From: Deltaproteobacteria bacterium
GTDB lineage: Bacteria; Desulfobacterota; Desulfarculia; Adiutricales; Adiutricaceae
Length of the DNA: 9,442 nt
Direction: 5' to 3'
Assembly (NCBI GenBank): GCA_031269135.1
Contig: JAISZP010000330.1
Span: 1 to 9,442 of the forward strand
Shown in pieces: positions 4,919 to 9,442 of the stretch. The translations under genes were made by a program, and so were the position numbers. The notes under the pieces are model-generated. The model was not told where the DNA came from and did not search any database. It worked only from the letters and a program-made list of their open reading frames with translations. Each line of letters opens with the position of its first letter. The stretch's first letter is position 1.

Positions 4919-7306
4919 TTATTGTTCGTCAGACTCCGCTTTCAAATAAGCGGAAAACCAATCAGCTATTTCCTTCAAGCGCCTCACCCGCCATGAGGGT
5001 TTTCCGGTAATCTTAAATCCGTGCCTCGCCTCTTCAAAGACGACCAAGCGAGCCTTTCGACCGTTATATTTCAAAGCGGCGAAAAACTGCATCGCCCCGG
5101 AAATTTCGCAGGTATGGTCTTTTGCGCCATGGAGCACCAATGTCGGAGTTTTTACTTGATTTGCATACTTCAAGGGCGAGGCGTTCCACAATTTTTCCGG
5201 GTTAGACCAAGGGTCGGCGTGAAAAGTATCATAAATCCATTCGCAGCCTATTTCCGACAGAAGAAATTGTGAAATCAAATTCGATTCGAAACGTTCAGCG
5301 ACCGCAGCTTTGAATCTGTCAGTCTTGCCGATGATTAAGGCCGTCAGATACCCTCCGTAAGAGCCGCCCATAATTCCCAGTCTCTGCGGGTCGATCCATG
5401 GGGCGCTCTTGAGTGCTTCATCCAAAAATTCAAAAATGCTCTCCACATCAGCCTCCCCGTAACGCTCCCTGATGTCGGCGAAGGCTCCTCCGCGCCCTGA
5501 GGAACCTCTAGGGTTGCAGTACATCACCGCAAAACCTGACGAGGCCAGAAATCTCAGTTCGTGAATGAAAAACGGTCCGTAAGTCATATCCGGGCCGCCG
5601 TGTATCGAGATGATGGCCGGATAACGCTTCCCAGCCTCAAAACCATAAGGTTTCAGAAGCCATCCCTTTATCGATTTGGGAGTCGTAAGGCAAAGAGGCC
5701 CAGAAGGAGCAACGTCGGAAGGCGCAACGTCAGCCGTAAGCTTGTCATTGAAATGAGTAATTTGCTCCACCTCTCCGCCCCCTTGTCGAAATCGGTAAAG
5801 CTCCAAGGCGTTTTGCCCTCTAAAACCCAGACAATAAATTAGGCCGCTGTTGATTTTAATTTCCGTAGCGGAAAAGTCAGGCGGAGTTAAAGGCTTTAAA
5901 GGCGCGTCACCGACATCGCCGACTAGATTTTCGACCATGCCGAAATCTCCGGGCCTGAAATCGCCGACTCTGAAATCGCCTTCCCTAAAACTCCCTTCCC
6001 TGAAATCACCTTCCCTTAAACTCCCTTCCCTAAAGTTACCTTTCATGACAGGGCAATGGTCGTCTATGGTGGCGATAAAGAAAAAACTGCGGCCATCGAC
6101 TATCAAGTCGACTTTGCTGGGGGCGTCTAAGAGGATATCGGAGGCCAGAGAGTTAAACGGGCGTAATTCAGCCGAAGCGTTTAGACGGGCGAGCTTGCGA
6201 CCGGCGGAATCGATCAACTCGATTGCGGGATCCTGATAGATTCCGTGCAACTTTGCGTCGTTTACGGCAATTATGTAGCGCTCGCCTTGGCGGACGGCCA
6301 GGTGATGAATATGACCTGCGCTTTTAGTAAGTTTTCTTATGGCGCCGTCGGCCAAATCGAGGATGTAGACATGGTTGGCTGTAAGCTTGACGTCTGTGAC
6401 CGATTTGGCTATGAACAGCAATCGACCGGAGTCTATTTTCCCAGCTTCTATCTTTCCTGCATCTATCTTCCCAGCGTCTACCTTCCCCGCATCTATCTTC
6501 CAAGCATCCATCTTCCCAGCTTCCATTTTCCCAGCGTCTACACTCCCAACATCCATCTTCCCTGTATCTATGTTCCCAGCGTCTAGCCTCCAAGTCTCGA
6601 CTTCAAGTTCCGGCGGAGTCAAACGAACGATGCGCCCGGAATGGTATTTGAACAAAGAGCGTCTCATCTGGGCCGCAGTTCCAACCGCGTCGCTCCAGAA
6701 AGGAATCCTCTCGGCCTCCCACACATCACCGTTTGCTGACGCTTGACGGTCATCATTGGGAGAGCTCAGAGCCTCAAAAACATAGCTCCCGTCCGCCAGT
6801 TTCGTCAGGTTCTCGGCCTGAAAAGGTAAAGAGAACATCTTTTCATACCGACCGCTGTCCGTTTCGATGCTCCAGTAGAGGCTAGCTGGTCCTTTTCCAG
6901 GCTCGCTATTTGGCTCCTGTCGTTTCAGCTCTTGTTCGTGTTCGTTTTCGTGTTCGTGTTCGTGTTGTTGTTCTTCTTGGTGTTCTTGTTCTTGTTCTTG
7001 CCATTGCCATTGTTCTTGTTCTTGTTGTTTTTGTCGCTCTTGCCTCATCTCTTTTCGCATCAGCGTCCGCACAAGCGCTTTTTTATCGTCAGTCCAGCAG
7101 AAATCTTCAATAGACCAAGGGAAGGTCAATTTCCTCAATCCCTCAACGTCGGAGTAAAGCCAAAGATCGCTGCGATATCCGTCGACATCGCTCGAAACCG
7201 TGGTCGCCAGAAAAGCCGCTTCGCCGGCGCCGCTCAAAGAGAGCTTTTTTAGGTACGTAAGCTTAGCGAAAAAATCTATGGGAACGGGTTTAGTCATGAG
7301 CTTCAT
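4919..7306 (-). CDS. S9 family (prolyl oligopeptidase / acylaminoacyl-peptidase type) serine peptidase with tandem-repeat inserts
   Basis: A cytoplasmic peptidase of 795 aa, cleaving short peptides or acylated amino acids. The C-terminal alpha/beta-hydrolase domain (about 535-795) has HGGP at 569-572, nucleophile Ser649 in GGSYGGY, Asp730 in HGAKD and His762 in RHGF, as in S9C enzymes. The N-terminal part should be the beta-propeller. No signal peptide is seen. I chose the ATG at 7306 because it overlaps the oppF stop as ATGA; a TTG at 7327 would add 7 residues, and an ATG at 7297 is the other option. The protein is longer than the roughly 620-690 aa I expect for the family. Tandem arrays at 92-127, 242-296, 424-453 and 526-535 explain most of the excess, three of them within the predicted propeller. 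The catalytic residues are intact, so the enzyme is probably active. The preceding peptide-transporter ATPases suggest it digests imported peptides. Confidence 0.9.
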   Translation of the reverse strand: MKLMTKPVPIDFFAKLTYLKKLSLSGAGEAAFLATTVSSDVDGYRSDLWLYSDVEGLRKLTFPWSIEDFCWTDDKKALVRTLMRKEMRQERQKQQEQEQWQWQEQEQEHQEEQQHEHEHENEHEQELKRQEPNSEPGKGPASLYWSIETDSGRYEKMFSLPFQAENLTKLADGSYVFEALSSPNDDRQASANGDVWEAERIPFWSDAVGTAAQMRRSLFKYHSGRIVRLTPPELEVETWRLDAGNIDTGKMDVGSVDAGKMEAGKMDAWKIDAGKVDAGKIDAGKIEAGKIDSGRLLFIAKSVTDVKLTANHVYILDLADGAIRKLTKSAGHIHHLAVRQGERYIIAVNDAKLHGIYQDPAIELIDSAGRKLARLNASAELRPFNSLASDILLDAPSKVDLIVDGRSFFFIATIDDHCPVMKGNFREGSLREGDFREGSFREGDFRVGDFRPGDFGMVENLVGDVGDAPLKPLTPPDFSATEIKINSGLIYCLGFRGQNALELYRFRQGGGEVEQITHFNDKLTADVAPSDVAPSGPLCLTTPKSIKGWLLKPYGFEAGKRYPAIISIHGGPDMTYGPFFIHELRFLASSGFAVMYCNPRGSSGRGGAFADIRERYGEADVESIFEFLDEALKSAPWIDPQRLGIMGGSYGGYLTALIIGKTDRFKAAVAERFESNLISQFLLSEIGCEWIYDTFHADPWSNPEKLWNASPLKYANQVKTPTLVLHGAKDHTCEISGAMQFFAALKYNGRKARLVVFEEARHGFKITGKPSWRVRRLKEIADWFSAYLKAESDEQ
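5702..5731 (-). repeat. 15-bp x 2 in-frame duplication in the peptidase
   Basis: Two adjacent 15-bp units differing at two bases (plus strand gaaggagcaacgtcg / gaaggcgcaacgtca) encode DVAPS-DVAPS at residues 526-535, at the junction between propeller and hydrolase domain. It looks like the youngest or smallest of the arrays in this gene. Confidence 0.7.
5948..6037 (-). repeat. 15-bp x 6 pentapeptide array ([DS]FREG) in the peptidase
   Basis: Six consecutive pentads encode NFREG, SLREG, DFREG, SFREG, DFRVG and DFRPG (residues 424-453), with decayed units continuing to about 463. The DNA repeats with a 15-bp period (plus-strand unit near ccttccctgaaatca). The five-residue period with a central Phe/Leu superficially resembles pentapeptide-repeat solenoids, but six units in a propeller loop are too few to claim that fold. 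Confidence 0.85.
6419..6583 (-). repeat. 15-bp x 11 pentapeptide array (DAGKI) in the peptidase
   Basis: Exactly 165 bp form eleven 15-bp units encoding DAGNI, DTGKM, DVGSV, DAGKM, EAGKM, DAWKI, DAGKV, DAGKI, DAGKI, EAGKI and DSGRL (residues 242-296). This is the largest short array in the window. The consensus D-A-G-K-hydrophobic is kept through mostly conservative changes (D/E, I/M/V), which suggests either selection for a tolerated loop or recent expansion. Confidence 0.9.
6926..7033 (-). repeat. Gln/Glu/His-rich 6-bp-period array in the peptidase
   Basis: Residues 92-127 are a low-complexity run of dipeptide-like units (QE, WQ, HE), for example HEHEHENEHE. The DNA has a 6-bp period on the plus strand (ttcgtg and ttcttg units). 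The product is highly charged and probably disordered or helical. The His-rich part could bind metal ions non-specifically, but nothing further supports a role. Confidence 0.8.
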
Positions 7307-8268
7307 ACCGCAAGCCGACAAGCGCAAAAATGCCTGGGCGAAATTTCCGTCAAGCGTTGCTCCTCAAGGCAGGAGTCGCTGAAGCGCGGACACCGAACAG
7401 CAAAACGGCAACCAGGGGGCGGGTCGATCGGCGAGGTCAACTCTCCCCTAATGACGTCCTTTTTCGGTCCTCGGTCAAGCCTGGGCCGAGGGATGGAATC
7501 GAGCAGGGCTTGAGAGTATGGATGCTTGGGATTGTCGAAGAGTTCGACCGCAGGGGCCAGTTCCAGGCAGCGCCCTAAATACATGACGGCTATTTCATCG
7601 GAAATATGTCTTACAACCGAAAGATTGTGGGTGATGAAAACGTAAGTCAAGCCGAGATCCTGCTGCAGATCCATCAATAAATTCAAGATCTGAGCTTGGA
7701 TTGAAACATCCAAGGCGGATACGGGTTCATCGCAGACTATGAATTCCGGCTCGAGCGCCAAGGCCCTGGCTATGCCCACCCGTTGCCTTCGTCCTCCGTC
7801 GAGTTCATGAGGGTAAGCGTTGACCAGTCGATCCGCTAGGCCCACCATATCCATCAAACTACCGATGCGCTCTCCGGCATCTTTCGCCGAATTCATCGTT
7901 CGGTGCACGATTAGAGGCTCGGCAATCAGTTCCCCGACCGACATCCTGGGGTTAAGAGACGAATAGGGATCCTGAAAAATGATCTGCATTTTTTTACGCA
8001 TCTGACGCATACGCTTGCGGTTGAAAGTCATTATGTCTTGGCCCCGATAAAGGACGCGGCCTGAGGTAGGTTCGAGCAACCTCAACATAAGGCGGCCCAA
8101 GGTGGATTTCCCGCAACCCGATTCACCCACCACCCCTAAGGTTTTACCCTTTTCGACTTTCAAATCTATTCCGTCCACCGCATGGAGCGTTCCCATGGTG
8201 GTTTTGAAGAATTTAGCCAGCCCATGAGCTTCAATCAAGGGGCCGTCGATAGACTCCGTGGCTTTCAT
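7303..8268 (-). CDS. oppF: Oligopeptide/dipeptide ABC transporter ATP-binding protein, OppF/DppF-like
   Basis: This 321-aa cytoplasmic ATPase pairs with the OppD-like neighbour to drive peptide import. It shows Walker A GESGCGKS (48-55), Q-loop Gln99 in [10 protein letters not shown], Walker B FIVCDEP (176-182) with Glu181, and switch His214 in ITHN. The ABC signature is LDGGRRQR (156-163), with Asp where canonical LSGGQ has Ser; I recall this variant in related OppF proteins but cannot verify how common it is. The C-terminal oligopeptide-transporter domain has HPYSQALL (249-256) and a Cys set (287, 293, 300, 315/317). The ATG at 8268 overlaps the oppD stop by 4 bp, with AAGGA 9 bases upstream. 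Its own stop overlaps the peptidase ATG. It could equally be called DppF. Confidence 0.93.
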   Translation of the reverse strand: MKATESIDGPLIEAHGLAKFFKTTMGTLHAVDGIDLKVEKGKTLGVVGESGCGKSTLGRLMLRLLEPTSGRVLYRGQDIMTFNRKRMRQMRKKMQIIFQDPYSSLNPRMSVGELIAEPLIVHRTMNSAKDAGERIGSLMDMVGLADRLVNAYPHELDGGRRQRVGIARALALEPEFIVCDEPVSALDVSIQAQILNLLMDLQQDLGLTYVFITHNLSVVRHISDEIAVMYLGRCLELAPAVELFDNPKHPYSQALLDSIPRPRLDRGPKKDVIRGELTSPIDPPPGCRFAVRCPRFSDSCLEEQRLTEISPRHFCACRLAV

Positions 8269-9293
8269 AAACTCACATCCTTAGCTCCCAGGCCGCCGCC
8301 GAAAAGGTGGCATCTAACCATATGGGAAGGGCTTAAGGATATCGCCGGCGGCTTTTCCAGGCTACAAACATCGGATCGGCGGGGACATCTCGGGTTGAAT
8401 CCGCAGCCAGGCGGCAGGTCCGTGGGATCCGGCGCCAAACCTTTGATGGGCGACAGCCGCTTGGCGTGTCCGTAAAGGTCCGGAATGGAGCCGAACAATC
8501 CCGTCGTGTAGGGATGGTGCAACGGGCCTTCATAAATATCGGCGACGGCGCCGTATTCGACGATTTCACCTAAATACATTATGGCCACGCTGTCGCAACA
8601 CTGGGCGACCACTCCCAGATCGTGGGTTATGAGCATTATGGCCATGCCCAGTTCGGCTTTGAGTTCCTCTATGGTCTTGAGCACCTGAGCTTGGATGGTC
8701 ACATCCAAAGCAGTGGTGGGTTCGTCGGCGATCAAAAGCTTGGGTTCGCAGGCCAGAGCTATGGCGATCACCACTCTCTGGCGCATGCCGCCTGAAAACT
8801 GGTGAGGGTATTGTTTTTTTCGATCCGCTTTGATGCCCACCATCGTCAGCAGCTCATCAACTCTATCTGAAGTCTGGGCGGCCGTCAGCGTAGGGCGGTG
8901 GACCTCCAGGGCCTCGGCGATCTGAAGTTCGACCGTCAGAGACGGGTTTAGACTGGTCATGGGTTCCTGGAAAACCATGGACACCTGTCCGCCTCTAATG
9001 GCGCGAAGCCGCTGTTCCGGCAAGCTCAGCAAATTCATTCCATCAAAAATAATCTCTCCTTGGTCGACTCTAGCTCTTCTAGTCGGCAACAAACCCATAA
9101 CCGCCAAGGCCGTAGTCGTCTTGCCTGCCCCAGTCTCGCCCACCAAACCTAAGGTCTCCCTGGGAGAAACCTTAAGGCTGAGGCCGTTGACGGCTTTGAC
9201 CAGAGCTTCATCGGTCCGGTAAGAGACCCAAAGATTGCTTATGGTCAAAAGATCGTCACTGGTCGATGAACTTTTATCTTCGGTGGATGCCAT
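8265..9293 (-). CDS. oppD: Oligopeptide/dipeptide ABC transporter ATP-binding protein, OppD/DppD-like
   Basis: This 342-aa cytoplasmic ATPase is the first gene of the operon visible here. It shows Walker A GETGAGKT (52-59), Q-loop Gln109 in [10 protein letters not shown], signature FSGGMRQR (166-173), Walker B LLIADEP (186-192) with Glu191, and switch His224 in ITHD. The C-terminal domain carries HHPYTTGLF (259-267) and Cys297, 303, 310 and 328, the arrangement that binds a [4Fe-4S] cluster in DppD-type proteins. The codon just before the ATG is an in-frame stop (TAG), so the start cannot be further upstream. No clear Shine-Dalgarno precedes it. Permease and substrate-binding genes are not in the window; they may lie upstream beyond the repeat region or be unlinked. 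DppD is an equally good name. Confidence 0.93.
   Translation of the reverse strand: MASTEDKSSSTSDDLLTISNLWVSYRTDEALVKAVNGLSLKVSPRETLGLVGETGAGKTTTALAVMGLLPTRRARVDQGEIIFDGMNLLSLPEQRLRAIRGGQVSMVFQEPMTSLNPSLTVELQIAEALEVHRPTLTAAQTSDRVDELLTMVGIKADRKKQYPHQFSGGMRQRVVIAIALACEPKLLIADEPTTALDVTIQAQVLKTIEELKAELGMAIMLITHDLGVVAQCCDSVAIMYLGEIVEYGAVADIYEGPLHHPYTTGLFGSIPDLYGHAKRLSPIKGLAPDPTDLPPGCGFNPRCPRRSDVCSLEKPPAISLSPSHMVRCHLFGGGLGAKDVSL
8278..8282 (-). promoter_or_regulatory. Ribosome-binding site of oppF
   Basis: AAGGA on the minus strand lies 9 bases before the oppF ATG, inside the last codons of oppD. With the ATGA stop/start overlap it supports coupled translation of the two ATPases. Confidence 0.6.
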
Positions 9294-9442
9294 CTATACA
9301 ACCGCATACGATTATTTCCCGGCGATCAGGCCGGTGGCGAGGCGAAGGGCTTGACCCCTGGCCGTCAAATAGTTAGTTGGAAAATAGTCGGCTGAAAATG
9401 CTTAGCTGGAAATATTCAGCTGGGAATAGTCGGCTAGGAATA
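9294..9442. other. Region upstream of oppD; no gene or clear promoter seen
   Basis: These 149 bases precede oppD. All three minus-strand frames carry stops before the oppD ATG, and no translated stretch resembles a peptide permease C-terminus. A TTGACG (minus strand, near 9368) has no -10 box at a normal distance, so I do not call a promoter. Over half the region is the tandem array at 9364-9442. Confidence 0.5.
9364..9442. repeat. 14/15-bp degenerate tandem repeat upstream of oppD, running off the window
   Basis: Plus-strand units can be aligned as a decayed gtcaaatagttagtt (9364-9378), then ggaaaatagtcggct (9379-9393), gaaaatgcttagct (9394-9407), ggaaatattcagct (9408-9421), gggaatagtcggct (9422-9435) and a partial aggaata (9436-9442). 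The mixed 14/15-bp length shifts the reading frame with each unit, so it is non-coding. The 9379 and 9422 units are the closest pair. The array continues beyond the window. Confidence 0.75.

Noticed and set aside
5850..6236. Plus-strand open frame with LKSPS/LKLPS repeats
   Set aside because: Antisense shadow of the FREG pentad array inside a well-supported peptidase gene.
6375..6746. Plus-strand open frame translating to repeated IFPAS
   Set aside because: It is the antisense of the 15-bp array in the peptidase; a frame-preserving repeat keeps several frames open at once. No start signal or family match.
6932..7252. Plus-strand open frame with FVFVFVF/LFLFLPLP runs resembling membrane segments
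   Set aside because: The hydrophobic runs are the antisense translation of Glu/Gln codons in the 6-bp array of the peptidase, not a membrane protein.
7325..7327. TTG as the start codon of the S9 peptidase
   Set aside because: The ATG at 7306 forms an ATGA overlap with the oppF stop, the same junction as oppD/oppF, while the TTG lies inside oppF without a ribosome-binding site.
9294..9442. C-terminus of an upstream permease gene on the minus strand
   Set aside because: All three frames carry stops and the short translated stretch does not resemble a permease end; the repeats shift frame every 14 bp.

Overview
The window comes from a Gram-negative bacterium. An outer-membrane autotransporter with a complete C-terminal beta-barrel ending in Phe implies an outer membrane. 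The other genes (oligopeptide ABC ATPases, an S9 serine peptidase and a non-pyrrolysine MttB-family methyltransferase) suit a peptide- and amino-acid-fermenting or anaerobic lifestyle, such as Desulfobacterota or Synergistota from a gut or sediment. That placement is inference; no taxonomic marker gene is present.

Layout. Positions 2-3010 (+) are the 3' part of a large autotransporter gene. The frame is open through the left edge, so the N-terminus, signal peptide and promoter lie outside. Its passenger begins with about eight degenerate 34-50-residue repeats (an Asn-Asn-x-Phe strand followed by a GGGIIGV-like strand) and ends in a roughly 270-residue beta-barrel. Positions 3011-3373 are a 363-bp tail-to-tail intergenic region with no gene; it holds two short tandem-repeat arrays (13-bp and 8-bp units) and two hairpins. 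From 9293 down to 3374 four genes run on the minus strand as one tight operon: oppD-like ATPase, oppF-like ATPase, S9C-type acylaminoacyl/oligopeptidase, and MttB-family methyltransferase. The first two junctions are 4-bp ATGA overlaps; the third is a 24-bp gap with a strong Shine-Dalgarno. Positions 9294-9442 are non-coding and contain a 14/15-bp degenerate tandem array that runs off the window.

How it fits together. OppD and OppF would power import of short peptides (permease and binding-protein genes are not in the window), the S9 peptidase would cleave them in the cytoplasm, and the MttB-like protein would demethylate a quaternary or tertiary amine, passing the methyl group to a corrinoid protein encoded elsewhere. 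The link between peptide uptake and amine demethylation is inferred from operon structure only.

The most unusual property is the density of short, in-frame tandem repeats. The peptidase carries four separate arrays (6-, 15-, 15- and 15-bp units) and the methyltransferase one (three 21-bp units). Each coding unit is a multiple of 3 bp, so the frame survives, and subtracting the arrays brings the peptidase close to ordinary family length. The intergenic arrays use units that are not multiples of 3. The two ATPase genes have no obvious array. This suggests a genome prone to local short-tandem duplication, with purifying selection keeping only frame-preserving events inside genes.
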